DNA from: Linepithema humile
Lineage: Eukaryota; Arthropoda; Insecta; Hymenoptera; Formicidae
Assembly: GCF_040581485.1 (NCBI RefSeq)
Contig: NC_090129.1
Span: forward strand, 3,210,501 to 3,274,500
Length of the DNA: 64,000 bases
Reading direction: 5' to 3'
Positions 1-12,692 of this stretch are shown one piece after another (the first letter of the stretch is position 1; each line of letters starts with the position of its first letter). The notes under the pieces were generated by a model that was not told the origin of the DNA, did not search any database, and saw only the letters and a list, made by a program, of their open reading frames with translations. The translations under genes were made by a program, and so were the position numbers.

Positions 1-3000
1 TTTACGGTATGTGATTAAATGGAAACTTCGATTGGCGCCAAGCTTCCTGTCGATGCGCGATTAACGCAACTTAACTTCGCGACAGCACGTGCGGAAAGTA
101 ATCAGATTTCTCGGTTGAACGACCGTCGAAAACGTAATGGCCAGTTACAGTCGTAATCGATTTCCGTGAAACAGTCCAAAGGAATTCTCAATGGTCAGTG
201 ACTTCTAGCACACGGCGGCTATAATTAACATACAGTCGAGACAATTCGCCGCGACGACGTGTCGACGAATGCGACCAGAAATTCAATTAATTCGGTCAGT
301 CGAATTTTTGTGCACGACGTCTGAGACCAAGTTTTCCTCTGTACAATACGTATATGTACGCAACAATTTTTGTGCAGAAATCTTTTTATTTGAAATAAAA
401 TAGTTGGATTTGGTAAAAGAAGTAATTTTTGAAATAGATCCTATTTAAAAAAATTTTTTTCGAATAAATCCGTAACGACACGTGCTTCCTTTCTATGCTG
501 TGACATTTAGGCTTGTGCTAAGAAGGTGATTTTCATCCTCGATCATTATGTTTGTAGAGTGTCCGAACGCAAATATCAAAATAAGAAGGTAAGACTTGTT
601 TGTAAAATGTTCACGTGACGGCTGAATGAATTGATGGAAAAGCATGCCCTATTCATGCGACTAAGCGCGAATCTATAGAGCCTCATATTTACTTCAGTGA
701 TGCCTAAAAATAGTCTCCAAACTCTCATATTTGAAAATACATATTCTAGTTGACCTGACGCTTATTTCAGATCACGTGAAAAATAATCAACGTCTCACGC
801 GACTTTTCGTGAAGTAAAAAAAAAAAACAGTCATTAATAAATTGCAAAGAAAGAAATGTACAGATATCAGTATTATTATAACTTAATCTTAATGTTACTC
901 GTAGTAGCATGAAATTCGTATTAAAATAAAAACCTAGAGGCTTCTCGATTTCAGCTTAAAAATTAATAAGATATTAGTATAAGGACAATTTATGTACCGA
1001 TATTGTCACAATTTTAACATTACTGCTTGATTTATTTATCACTTTTAATATTATTACTAATTAGTATTCATGCTGATACAACTTTCAATCGTGGAACTTG
1101 AATATAAAGCCCTATATCTCTCCTTCAATCATTCTTAATTTACCGTAGCGTAAAGATAACGCGTTATAAATAGCAGCAGCAATCAAAAGAAACCGTGTAA
1201 CTTCGAAACGCCGAGGCTTCACGTTGCATCACGACGAAATAGAAATTTAGGAGAACTATTCGACCCCATTAACGCAGTTTGTTAACACAAATACAAGTTC
1301 AACCAATCGCTGTGTCTCAACGAAACCTCCTTCCGTTATAACGGACGGTTACTCGCTTCTCTTTCTCGTTTATCATTCAGCCGTTTAAATTTCAGAAGGT
1401 GCTCAAAGCAATATCTATCGAAGTACCTCCGACTAAGATTTCCTCGAGCGATGATTACGCGATTCGAGTGCCGATCGTTGTATAGAACGTGCTAGGTTCT
1501 AAGGTCGCATGTTTTTCTAATTTTTTTCTTTTAGAAATCTTGCGCAAGTAATCTTGCAGCAGTGCGCGCCTTATCTTCAATCGAGCGAATTCAGCATCAT
1601 GACATTATCGAGAAATGTGAAGGTGCCTCAAGGTGTGTTGGTCGCGCGCACACAAGAATTAGTATAGAGAGAACGATATAATTTATGCATTAACACGTAA
1701 AATTTTTCTTATATTCTCAGAAACGTATTATCAAAATAACTTTGGTAATAATACAGTATTCATTTTTCTCCCGAAACATCTGCAACGTTTTCTCGGAAAT
1801 ATTCTTTGAGCAAATAGGCGCGAAATGTTCATAAAACATTTTCCTCTCGACAATTAAATCTCATACAGGATGTTCAATCGTTAAATCTCATCAGGATAAT
1901 CAATCGTAGTTTTTATCAAATTAGACATAATATTTCCTTAACGAGAATACCGAGAAATATTATCACTTATCGCATTAATTTTAATATGGTATACTTTTGC
2001 ATTTAATAAGATATTTCTAAAAATTAAAATTTAATTAAAAAATAAAGACGCTGCAACGGACATTTGCTTTGATGATGTCATATAGTTTGTATAATTAGAA
2101 TATTAATCACTGCAAAATTTAAAATTTTGATATACCTAATTAATCATTTAATTGCTTATTAATTTTGATCATAATTGCGTGATTTCGCGTATGAAATATT
2201 TTATTGTAAGTTTCTTTGAGTAGCCAGTTTTCAGTTCTATTCCATAATATCCCGATTGTACCTCTCGCTATCTATGAAGTGTTAATACCCTTTGACCGTC
2301 TCGAGTTAGCTGTATCGCAAGGCGAAGTCAAATGCCTTATCCGTTCGCTCATTAATGTCCATAATGCGTAATGTCCACCGTTTAGATTTCGGATTTTCTA
2401 GATAAGAACGAATATTAATGGCCAGTGGTTGTATGATGCAAGCATTTTGTTTACACTTAAGAATATCTCCTTTATAATTGTTATTAATACGACTATCAAT
2501 TTAAGAATCGTACAAAGCGAGACGTAATTAATTTACGAAATCCTCAGAAAAATTAATATCATGCATTAATAAAATTTGAAATGAAATAATAGTTAATCAC
2601 GACGTTTCGTGACATTCCTGTTTGATTCACCGGAAAAACCGCATTGCTATTTCTGACTCAGATCGGACAAGTTGAAAATCTTACTGTGGCCTTAATTTAA
2701 GCCTAGTTTTCCGTGTAATTCGTGTTATGACATTTTTATCATAGAAAATCATAGCAGCTTAACTTAAAAAAATAATGCATATTATTTACATATCCATAGA
2801 TACTTAATAAGTGCAATTAATTGATGCAGTAATTATGCGCATCCTATAGATTATTAACATATTAGTAAAAAGCAAATAAAATAAACAAATATATATACAT
2901 AAAGTTGATAAATACAATAAATAAATAATTATAATTCCATGATACAGCATAATAACGGCATCCGGTTTCGTCAATTTTTTACATTGAAAAGCAATTAACT

Positions 3001-3999
3001 GCGTTTCTTTTATCAATTAATACGTCAAAAGAGAAGAGTTTTGATCCACGTGATATCTAAATCTTCGACACCTGCTGATTATGTTAATCTGCTAATTATA
3101 GTATGCAAACATATGCGATTCATGGCAAAAACAATGATCATTTATTTTTTCTTTCTTTGCATAAATTAAATCTTTTAGTAAAACAGAATTTTATCCACTA
3201 CTAATTATACTGTATTATATAATTATGTATAACGCTTAATCAGTAAATAATAATTAAGATTTGAGACAATATTTAAACGAAAAGAATAGATTAAATTAAT
3301 GTGACTTAATAATTATATAAACCTTTCATTGTTAATCTTAACTAAATTCTTGTAATTTAATTTTCTTATTTCCCGAGTATTACGAATCAATCACGGCTAT
3401 ATTTATGCTTTATTTATACCATTTTGACATGTAATTCAAGATATTCATCATTGTTGTCCCGATTCGTGAAGCATATATGATTTCTACTACACACGCTTAG
3501 CACCATCTCTGCTTTTCGAATGAAATAACGTAGAAAAGATAAGCGTAGTATTTTGGAGTAATAGAGTTTCGCCGTTACTCTCTGTTTTGATCGGCCTCGA
3601 AACGCCAAACACGTCTATAATATTACCTACATAATATTTACACGCCGCGTAAACAAGTCCCGAGTTGTTCCTTTAATTACAAACAAGGTTAGGAATTTCT
3701 GTTTTCCATTGAATTCTAAGGATAATCTAGCCGCGCGCGCACGAGGCTGACAACAAGTCGAGCACGCGTGTTTACAGTGGGTCCTCGTGGTATCATTTTG
3801 TAACTAACAAGTTATCGGAGGGAAAAAGAAAGGGGAATATTTGGTAGTGATACACGCATGTCACCTGTCAGTCCTAACATAGAAACTATTTCGACGCAAC
3901 GAGAAGTCTCTGTTTCCTCTTGAGTTATCTGCGTTCAAAATGGATAAGATAGAACAGGAGCGAAGGGGGGAAAAAATGAAGAAAACATAGAATAGAGAG
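1..3999. other. Gene-poor AT-rich stretch
   Basis: No reading frame here looks like protein and no exon with convincing splice sites was found. The DNA is AT-rich with poly-A/T runs. A two-copy direct repeat of about 26 bp lies at 1855-1907; both copies read roughly TAAATCTCAT..CAGGAT..TCAATCGT. If the splice donor at 4610 is real, this stretch would be the first intron of a minus-strand gene that continues beyond the left edge. Otherwise it is intergenic. Confidence 0.5.
1855..1907. repeat. Two-copy tandem duplication, ~26-bp unit
   Basis: Copy 1 (1855-1881) and copy 2 (1882-1907) share TAAATCTCAT, a CAGGAT core and TCAATCGT, with small differences between them. It looks like a local slippage duplication. 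Confidence 0.6.
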
Positions 4000-4019
4000 T
4001 GAACTAAAACGAACGAACC

Positions 4020-4292
4020 GTGAGTGGTGTACACACAAGTTTCCTCTCGCTCGCACTTTCTCGTGTTATCGTCCCCTCCCCCTTCTGTTTACGCTCCTTT
4101 TTCTGCGTCACTCTTTCTCTCTGTTCACGAAGCTTGTTAGGAATCGGCCCAGACGCATATACGCCGCGACTTCTCCTTATCGTGTCGCGTTGCTACGCTC
4201 CGCGGCTCCGATTTTTATCGCTTATCCGCCTCGCGTTTCATGGAAATCGCCCGCACGGTTTCTCTATCGTCCGTTTCGCTCTATCTTTCTCC

Positions 4293-4323
<31 letters not shown>

Positions 4324-5098
4324 TTCTCTCCCACCTATGGTAGTTAAAACGTAGTTAAGCCCTCGCGTGCTTGCAGCAAGACGCTCTTATTCCCGTTTCG
4401 CATTTGCGGCTATTTATTTGCCTGTACGATTGAGAAGACGTATCACGGCACCCAGATGTTCGCTCTGAACTTGTGCGACGATCGCGCTCGTTCGCGCGTA
4501 CAATTTACGCGTGAGAGTAAATGCGCGCGCGCGTACTACGCACGATGTGGTACACATACACACACATACACAACGGGACAAAAGGAAGGCGAGCCTCCAT
4601 CACACTCACCTTCTGGACCTGTCTCACAATTCCTGTCACCACTCTCCGTCGCCTCCGTCGTCGATGTGGCCTCTCGCGACACACGGCAACGGGCGACGAC
4701 GATGTGCAGCGCCTTCTCGCTCGATTCTATTCTTCTCTATCTTTTCCGCTTATCACTCGCTTTTCCGCGCTCGTTTCACCAACGCCTGCCGTCAGGCTGG
4801 GCCGCGAGGCACCGCGCCCGGACGCGGCCCGTACGCGTTACTGCACGACACACTCACGCTCATAATAATGGCACTGCGACGCCGCCATTTGTGTGCACGA
4901 ATCCGCGTTTATCCACAATACACGACGACTGCGAACCGACTATACTACGCGCGCCACTGTGCACAGCTGACGGCAAAATGCGGCCGAGAGCGCCGAGCCA
5001 ATAGTGACGCGCTTCGCATCCCTACTCTTTTGACTCGACCGCGCTGTCGGCGCGGTTTTTTAAAAGCAACGCACTTCAGAGCGGCTCCGATGATATAA
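4020..5098 (-). promoter_or_regulatory. CpG-rich block, candidate promoter and 5' exon
   Basis: This block is far richer in GC and CpG than its surroundings and has long overlapping open frames in several phases. That is what GC-rich DNA with few stops gives, not evidence of protein. On the minus strand a very good splice donor, AAG|GTGAGT, ends an exon at 4610, so a first (5' UTR) exon could run from somewhere near 4700-5050 down to 4610 and splice out of the window to the left. No acceptor partner is visible. This is inference only. Confidence 0.3.
4291..4319. repeat. (CT)n microsatellite
   Basis: An almost uninterrupted CT dinucleotide run within a pyrimidine-rich, CpG-containing block. 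Confidence 0.85.
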
Positions 5099-5334
5099 TA
5101 AATTAATTATTAAAAGTTTATTCAATTAAACAAATTTACACATAGCCGCATAATGCATATGTATAGAAAACTCGACGAAAAATTGATAGCGCAAAAAGTT
5201 TGATACACATTAATGTTCTTCTTGACAAATTTAAGCATTTAAAATAATTAAATTTTTATTCAATATTGAACTATTTACGAACAAATCTTAGTTATATTAA
5301 CTATATTGATAGTGCATTTATGACATTGGGTATT

Positions 5335-5748
5335 TTATGGTGCCGCCAATTGTGTACACCGGAAGTGACGCAATAATGATGTGTTTTTGGAGCACGTAGA
5401 GAGTATATTTCATCTTCTTTTGTTCCAAGTGTGTGTAAAGTTTCGAAATAGTGTTAAATAGTGACGAATAGTGATGAATAGTGCTAAATAGTGGTGAATA
5501 GTGATGAATAGATCATGGAATCTTTTGAGACTTAGTATCCTCGATTACATCGGATCATATTGGTACGTTCAATGCATCAACTTGCTGCATTTGCGCGGAA
5601 CATTGATGTTACAAATATATAACCTATATTTCACAGATTGCGAATCCATAACTTTACAAAATAGTATTTTATTAAATTTTTTGTGAATTTTTAAATCTTT
5701 TTGCAGAGTAAATACTGGCACGAGACAAGCAATTTCTATGACAATAAG
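5335..5748 (+). other. Candidate plus-strand transcript start with a 42-nt exon
   Basis: A CCGGAAGTGACG motif (ETS-like) near 5360 is followed by a 10-bp minisatellite and then by a 42-nt segment at 5707-5748 with strong splice signals on both sides (TTTTTGCAG before, AAG|GTAAGT after). Read in phase 0 the segment is open and gives SKYWHETSNFYDNK, a plausible protein-like string that I do not recognise. A donor-like TTG|GTACGT lies at about 5561. No later plus-strand exon is found in the window. It could be a divergent transcript, a non-coding RNA or chance. Confidence 0.25.
5447..5511. repeat. 10-bp minisatellite AATAGTGNNN
   Basis: Six and a half head-to-tail units of AATAGTG plus three variable bases (TTA, ACG, ATG, CTA, GTG, ATG), with no spacers. 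The fixed 7-mer with a changing 3-base tail is regular over 65 bp. Confidence 0.9.
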
Positions 5749-6519
5749 GTAAGTAAAACAGAAATTCTTTTTTTATTATTATTATATATAATCGGATAAC
5801 CACAAATATTTGCGGATTTTGAAGGTAAAATTGAATTGTTCGTGATAAATGAATAAAAGTGTTTTATTCAGTACAGTCTTTTTTCAACGAGATACAAGTT
5901 TATAAATGCCACTCCGGCAGAACTGCTGATCTCGAAGTGAAATGAAGAAGCAATTGTGCTTACGTATATTTCGTTGAAATGATGACATTGAAAAACCGCA
6001 TGACTTTATTTGGTTATCTGATATATTATTTATTAATATCATATATCGTATATATTTTTTATCTTATTTTTCTATTATTTATTATATATATTTTATAATC
6101 CATGTGTCAAATATCGTCAAATTTAAGAATCTTAAATTCAGATTAGCTTCGATACAATTTCTTTCTGATCTGAAATAATCATAATGAAGGTATTGATATA
6201 TTTTTTACTTCGTTATACTGCTATACAGCATAATTATTTATGCTCAAAAAAATAAATAATGCATAATTATTATAAGTGAATTATAAGTATTTCTGATTAA
6301 CAATAGACATCGACTAATATTTCAGCAGTTTACATTAATACATTTTTCTTTGTGTTTTAATTAACGCTATTGTTCACGTTAATTGAACTGAAATATCGAA
6401 ATAAAGTATATATAAATATATACTCAATAATCTTATACTTTATCGAGTATAAAGACTTTTTGAGTCTTCTTTTAGTATTGTTGTTGCGTATAATTATTGT
6501 TCTTATTAGATTATTATAA
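5749..6519. other. AT-rich intergenic DNA, 3' flank of the downstream PKG gene
   Basis: There are no usable frames. This should contain the 3' UTR and polyadenylation site of the PKG gene that ends at 6520. Several AT-rich stretches could serve and I cannot choose between them. Confidence 0.5.
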
Positions 6520-9500
6520 TTAAAAATTAATATCCCAATCAGAGAAGTCGTTCAATACTGGCTCACGATCCTGAGAATATGTGTCAAAATTTTTTATGTC
6601 ATAATGGCTTCTTATCTAAACAAGAAAGTAAAAATAAAATATAGCTTTTTTATATTAAAATGTAAAATCTTGAAATTTCTTATATTATTAACATCTTATA
6701 TGTTAATACAATAAATGTTAAAGATAAATTTCCAAACAAAACTTTTAGATTTTACAGTTTAAAAACTTGGGTTTAGCACTGCTATTTTATTGATTTTTAT
6801 TTTCTCTGAGATAATTTATATAAAAAATGATTTTCTTCTGCAATGAAATATTTGTTGAATCTTATATTTTATTTGTTTTATTAAATCTAAAATAATTTCA
6901 CTCACCGATGGGTGTAAAGGAGCGATCATTGTCTGATTTTGTAGTGACTTCCAATCAAAATTATGAAACCATCTAAATTAATAATTAACAAATTAATAAT
7001 ATTTTTTACAATCAAATAATTTGATATAATTACCCATAAATAGCAATAGAGACAAAGAACAGTAACTGTTAATAAAAACGTACATTCGGATAAATTAAAT
7101 AAAATCATGATTCTATATAATTAAACAAGTTTTGAATTTTTAATAAATTTTTTAAATATAATTTGCAAGAAAATTTATGCAATACTTACTTATGATTTCG
7201 CACATCCATTGCGCCATTTCGCAAGTAACCGAGTCTTTTTGTCGGGTTAAACTGAAGTAGACGCCGCATAAGATTTTTTGCGCTGTTTTTGACTGTACTC
7301 GGTATAGGCACGTCATCGAAGCCTCTTAGAATTTTTTCACATACTTCTATGTCGTTTCTGTCCTGGAAAGGTGTTCGGGCGAGAAGTAGTTCATATATTA
7401 AGATTCCCAGGGCCCAATAATCCACGGCTCTTTAGATTCAAAAACAAAGAAATGTTGTTTGAAATCGGAATAATTCTTTTTATAAATATTATTTGGAATA
7501 TCTGATAAAAAGAAATTGTAAAGTTCAACGGTACCTGTTGTAACCTTTAACTTGAATAATCTCCGGCGCTAAATATTCGGGCGTCCCTACGAAAGTCTTT
7601 GTCTTGTAAGCACCTATCATTTTACTAGAGCCAAGATCGGTCTGTAGCAAAAATTAGAATAGAATCCACCATTACATTTTAATTATAACGTAGATTATTT
7701 AATTACAATATGTAGAATGTTAAGATTTTACAATTTCTTAATTTTTTTAATTAATCTGTTTGAAAAGATAATTTTCGGTGAAAAATATTTATGTTGACTG
7801 ATTTTGCTAAGTCTAACAGTTATTAAAACGTACGATTTTAATATAACCGTTATTGGCAATCATGATATTCTCTGGTTTCAAATCCCTGTAAACAATACCG
7901 AGCGTGTGAAGATAATCGAGCGCTTCCAGAATGCAAGCAACGATAAATTGGGCAGTCGGATTATTGAATCGACCTGTTCTGTGTAAAACTGTTCGTAGAT
8001 CACCGCCAAGGCATGCTTCCATCAGGAAGTAAAGATATTTGTTGTCTTTGAATGTCCTGTGTAATCTATATTAATTACAAATATAATAGTTTCTAGATAT
8101 TCCAAGAATCAACAATGAAATAATTTATAATATCTATAATATTATAAATTAATATATTAGCAAATGCAAAAGATTCGTAAATAAATAATTTTACTAACTT
8201 GCAAATGAAAGGAGAGTTGCACAATCTCAGGTTCTGCTTTTCGTTGTAGATTAATTTCTGGTATCCTTTCTGCGTGATCATCTTCTTGCGCACTTTTTTT
8301 CTGGCGAAGCTAATGTTTGGCATTGATCTCACGATTACCAATTCTACTCTACCGTAACCACCGGCGCCTATAGTTCCAATAACTTCCAAGTCTGAAAGGG
8401 CTAAATCGCGAAACTTGTAATCCCAGATATCCGCGGTGATTGTTGAATGCTGGTAGACTTGCCAATCCTTATTGCGGATCGATTCTATCCCGCCGAGATA
8501 GTTCAGGAAGGATCTGAGTTAGTTGAACAAAATACAAATACACTTGACTAAAATTATTTTTTACTTTTTATCTACATAATTTTAGTTTAAGTTCTAAAAG
8601 ATAATAAAAAGAATTTTAATATAATTTTTTATTCAATTTTATCATTCTTAATGTAGTATTTAATTTTATCATTCTTATCTTATGTTTTCTAGATAAATTT
8701 CATCAATGTTTGTGATCGATTAAATTTCAAAAAAATAAATTTAATTTATTATTTTTTGTTCTATATTTAATAGTAAAATAAACAACGAAAGAAAGGTTAT
8801 AAAAACTAAGTGTAAATATCGGGATGCAAAAATGTCATATAGTATCAAATTACGAAATGTTTCTGTTCAATTTTGAGCTTTCTTTAGTCTAATGTGATGT
8901 AATCAAAAAAAGGAAAAGAATTTGAGATGAATTAAATTAATAAAATTTATATATAATAATTATAATATAAATGGATAAATTAGGGCAAAGTGCGGCGGAT
9001 TTATCGTAATTGTGATCACGCACAAAACGTATGCGTATGTGCGACAGTTAATAGTAAAAAAATTTTAAAAGACAAAGTAGCGGAATATGAAACAAATTTT
9101 AATTTTTACTAAATGAATTGATTAAGATTGTTAAAATGTGACATACTCCCTATCGATTGTGAAGCATTCGGTTCCAGGCGGTAGAGCAATAGCACTAGCT
9201 TGTCGTTTAGTATCGCCGTTATCGTACAGCGCTTTCTCACCAAAATAATCGCCCTTTTCAAGTACTGTCAATTCCTCTTCTATTCCGTATGGGTTGAGTT
9301 TCGTGATTCTGACGCTACCGCCATGTATTATGAAAAATTTATCTCCTGGATCTCCTTCGCGTATGATGTATGAATGAGAGCAATAAAATTCCTGACGTAA
9401 TAATATTTACATTGACCTTTTTAAGTAGTTTGCCATAACGTTTTTCAGATTTCTTTTACAATATTTAATATTTTTGTAATATTATTCGAACTATTTTTCT

Positions 9501-10986
9501 ATTAAGTAAAAAATTGAGTAACATTTTTTAAATTTAAATTTAATTTTAAATTTTTTTAGAAAAATCAGGGTCTATACAAAAATGTAAATTAAAAGAACAA
9601 TAATTACGCACGATTATGTATGTAGTGTTTTACGTACAACAGTTATCAAATCGGACATTTTTAGAAGAACTTCCTCGGGAAATGTTTGTAACACAGAAAG
9701 ACGACGGAGAACTTGTATATTATACTGCGTAGATTCTTCATCAGTTCTCTGCATTATTGCTTGAAAAACCTTGCGATCTAGGACCCAAATTTGCCCATCT
9801 GTTTGCGCTAAATTAAGTATTTTCCAAATTAAAAAACGCGAAAAATGCAGTACGCATTCTATTAATATAAATATCTTTAGCTTTGAGAAAAATGCGCGTA
9901 TAGATGATTGAAAAAATAAATAGTTAATATTAGTTTTTCTTTTCGATACCATCAATCGAGGATGATCTTTTCGTGTTGTATAACAATGCCAATTCTCCAA
10001 AAGCGACGCCAGGTCCGAAACTGCCATAAGATACGTTATTCACATTAATCTCAAAGATTCCACTTGCCGACACGTACAAGTGAGACCCTGTTACAAAATA
10101 TCGCAGAAAATAAAGTGTGTATTCTTAAAATGCATTAATATGCATTAATTATGCCAGTTGTGATTTTTTCTATTTATTTCACGAGATTTCGTTTGTTTTA
10201 ACTGATTCCAACATTTAGAAACTGGCAAATAGAAAGACTCTTGAAATTAAAAGAATTTTTTATTAGTCGTAACTCACCTGTTTCACCTTGGGAGATAAGT
10301 CGTGTTTGCCCTTTAATTTTTTTCGGATACATAGCCGAAATAAGTTCCTCGAGACGAGATTCATCGAGATCTCCCAGAAATTTGTTGTCTCGAATAGCAG
10401 TTTTAATTAGTTTTCGCGTTCTATAAAGTATGCCGCAAAATTTTAATTGGAAACTTTACACTTGTAGTGATTGAATTTATTTTGAATTTGAGAAAGAGAG
10501 AGAGAATTCCGTTCAATTAAACTCTTATTCTTATAATTTATATCTTAAAATTCTTATAATTTGAAAGAAAAAAAATCCTGCAAATAAATTTAATTTTTTG
10601 AACTTTGAAATTTATTTTTTAGAATTTTGAAAAAATAAAAACTTATGTTGATGTCAAAAATTTAGGAAAATTAATTAGAATTTATTTTTTGAGTTTTAGA
10701 TTTTTATAAATGTTTAGAAAAGCATTAAATTTTGCAATTATATATGAAATCGCGCCAAGATTATTATAAGTTTTACGTAATAGATTCTGTACTCTGTATT
10801 CTTGTCGAAGTGCGGGATTTCGGTTACTGACACGTCGATCTCACCCATAACACCACGCTTACGTTGATGGGTCAAAAGCCGATAAAACTCGTTTTCTTTT
10901 TGGATATCGTAACTTTTATCATTTCGAATTAGATTAACACTGCCACTGCCATTGCCAAAGATCTTTCGCAAACAGAGTGCATGCAT
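6520..10986 (-). CDS. cGMP-dependent protein kinase, diverged tandem copy
   Basis: Predicted Ser/Thr kinase of the AGC group, activated by cyclic nucleotide. Coding exons, 5' to 3' on the minus strand: 10986-10793, 10420-10278, 10087-9950, 9807-9638, 9391-9147, 8513-8199, 8065-7834, 7641-7535, 7429-7190, 6972-6906, 6615-6520. All introns are GT-AG, and the 1947 nt give 648 aa with no break. The first exon has in-frame TAA codons just upstream of the ATG, which fixes the start. Order: short N-terminus (1-64), cyclic-nucleotide domain A (about 80-185; GELALLYNTKRS), domain B (about 200-300; GEKALY..KRQASA), kinase (about 340-600). Kinase motifs seen: glycine loop GAGGYG (346-351), Lys369, YRDLKPEN (461-468), GTPEYLAPE (498-506) and a PKG-type tail ending SDWDINF. 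Unusual: DFG is DLG (481-483), and no leucine-zipper coiled coil precedes domain A. Asp463, Asp481 and the activation-loop Thr495 are kept, so it may well be active. Closest family by memory: Pkg21D. It is the neighbour and paralogue of the gene at 12693-16954. Confidence 0.92.
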
Positions 10987-11400
10987 TTTATCTTATTATA
11001 CATTCGTCTGCAATCAATTATTACATCATTATGTTTTTGCCGAGACCTATATTTATTTAAAAATATCTCTTTACGCTGATATTTTTAAAATTATTTTTGT
11101 GATTCATTTTTTTATCATATTACGTAACTTTCCTGTTATATTGCTTAACAGTTGATGCAATTTTGGCATTTTTTATTGCAAAGAAATATTTTTCTTTTTA
11201 TAGAAAAATTTTAGCACATTTTATAATACAAAAATATAATTTAAACTAAACACAATTTGAATAAATTAAGTTTGAAAGGAGAGAAAATCATTATACATGT
11301 TAAATAACGAGTGATGATTCACCTTACAATAACAAAAATTGTGAACAAAGTATTTGTCTGGATTAAAATCTATTTTTTTGTTAAAATTCGCGAACTTACC
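10987..11400 (-). other. 5' UTR of downstream PKG gene, with a non-coding exon
   Basis: The first coding exon begins at 11007 after a TTGCAG acceptor, leaving 21 nt of 5' UTR. Upstream, a strong donor CAG|GTAAGT ends a probable non-coding first exon at 11400, which would extend towards 11500-11650. This would give the gene its own promoter in the gap between the two PKG copies. The exon's 5' end cannot be set from sequence. Confidence 0.5.
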
Positions 11401-12692
11401 TGGTCAAATAGAATAATTCAATAAGAATTTTCTGCGTTGCGTTACATTGGATAACAGCGAACGACTGACTGGTCGATTCAATTGCAGAATTTATGACAGA
11501 TCTTATCTGCGATGGATAGCGAACGTTAGTTGCCACAGCGATTTATAAAGGCTAGTGCAATTTTTATTATTGTTGACAAAATCATCAGTTTGATAAGGTC
11601 GATAATATTGCAAAGTGATTAAATCCGGAAAGTGATCTTTGTGCAGATGATATGACGTGTTGTTATACATATATTTATATGCGGGGGATTAGTGTTTTAT
11701 AGTAACAATAGTGTGCGTCAGCAATACAAATCTATAAATCCGCGATAACATTTAATTGCGTTTGTTGAAAATGCTGAAATAAATGAAAAAAAGTATGAAA
11801 GGAGTGAAAATTATTATACGTGTTAATTGAAACAGTGTTTTATAGTAATAATGTTCCCTCTTTTTCTCTCTCTTTCTCTCTATTTAAATAATGTTATATA
11901 TTTTTATTTCAAAGAAAACTGAGTTGTTTACGAACATTAAAAAATATTAGGAATTAAGAATAGGAGAAAATTTAATGCTCGGTGCATTAGTAATTAATTA
12001 TAATTAGTTATAAAATTATTTATTTGCAAACGTATATAACATATTGTTATATATTAGAATATATAACAATATATTGTTATATATTGTAATACATACACCT
12101 TAAAACTATATTCTGATTCGTACGATCAAACCGGTCTAATAAAATGCCTCACTTACAACTTAAGGTTCTCGTTCTGGTCAGAAAAAATATTATACAAGAT
12201 ACAATATTAATATCGTACAATTAACATTTTTTTAAAAATACAAAATAGAGTACAGAATACGTATATGCATCTTTCGTCGAGATACACCGGAATCTCAGTG
12301 ATTGCTTATGAAGAAGTAATTTCTTATATCAGCGAATTATTTTCTATATTCGAGTGATTCGCCTGTTAAAAGTTAAAGAATCTTAATCGATTATGTGAGT
12401 AAGTTAAAAACATTGTTAATTAATGTTGCGAGGAGCTTCAAATAATTTTAGGCTTTATATAAAAATTTTGTAATGAAATAATTTGCCAACTAGCTGACAA
12501 AAGTGTAGCAAATTATTATTAGCAAATTCGTTCAACTGATATTTGATGACAGTTTAGTAAAAGAACATCTTTCACAATGATTGCAAGAAACGTATTTCTT
12601 TTATAACAATAGCATAAAGATCGTGTTCAAAATGTTATCTTTATATCTATTATTCAACTCCGTCGTAGAGATAATTTAGAGATAATTTAGCT
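11401..12692. other. Spacer between the two PKG genes
   Basis: About 1.3 kb of AT-rich DNA without coding exons. It should hold the 3' UTR of the upstream PKG gene (stop at 12693) and the promoter of the downstream one. An AT-rich palindrome cluster sits at 12032-12082, and a short (CT)n-rich tract at about 11858-11880. Confidence 0.6.
12032..12082. repeat. AT-rich palindrome cluster
   Basis: ATATAACAATATATTGTTATAT at 12061-12082 is a perfect palindrome. A related half, CGTATATAACATATTGTTATAT, lies just before it, and the block could form hairpins. It may also take part in 3'-end formation of the gene that stops at 12693, but nothing proves that. Confidence 0.6.

Noticed and set aside
4456..5098. 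Overlapping open frames of 114-195 aa on the plus strand
   Set aside because: Three frames are open at once in CpG-rich DNA with few stops. The translations are Arg/Thr/His-rich without any domain.
5447..5511. Regular short repeat considered as a CRISPR array
   Set aside because: The unit is 10 bp with a 3-base variable part, there are no spacers of CRISPR length, and the genome is eukaryotic.
6520..10986. Downstream PKG copy considered as a pseudogene
   Set aside because: All 11 exons join in frame with GT-AG sites, there are no stops, and the key catalytic Lys and Asp residues are present, so an expressed diverged gene is the simpler reading.
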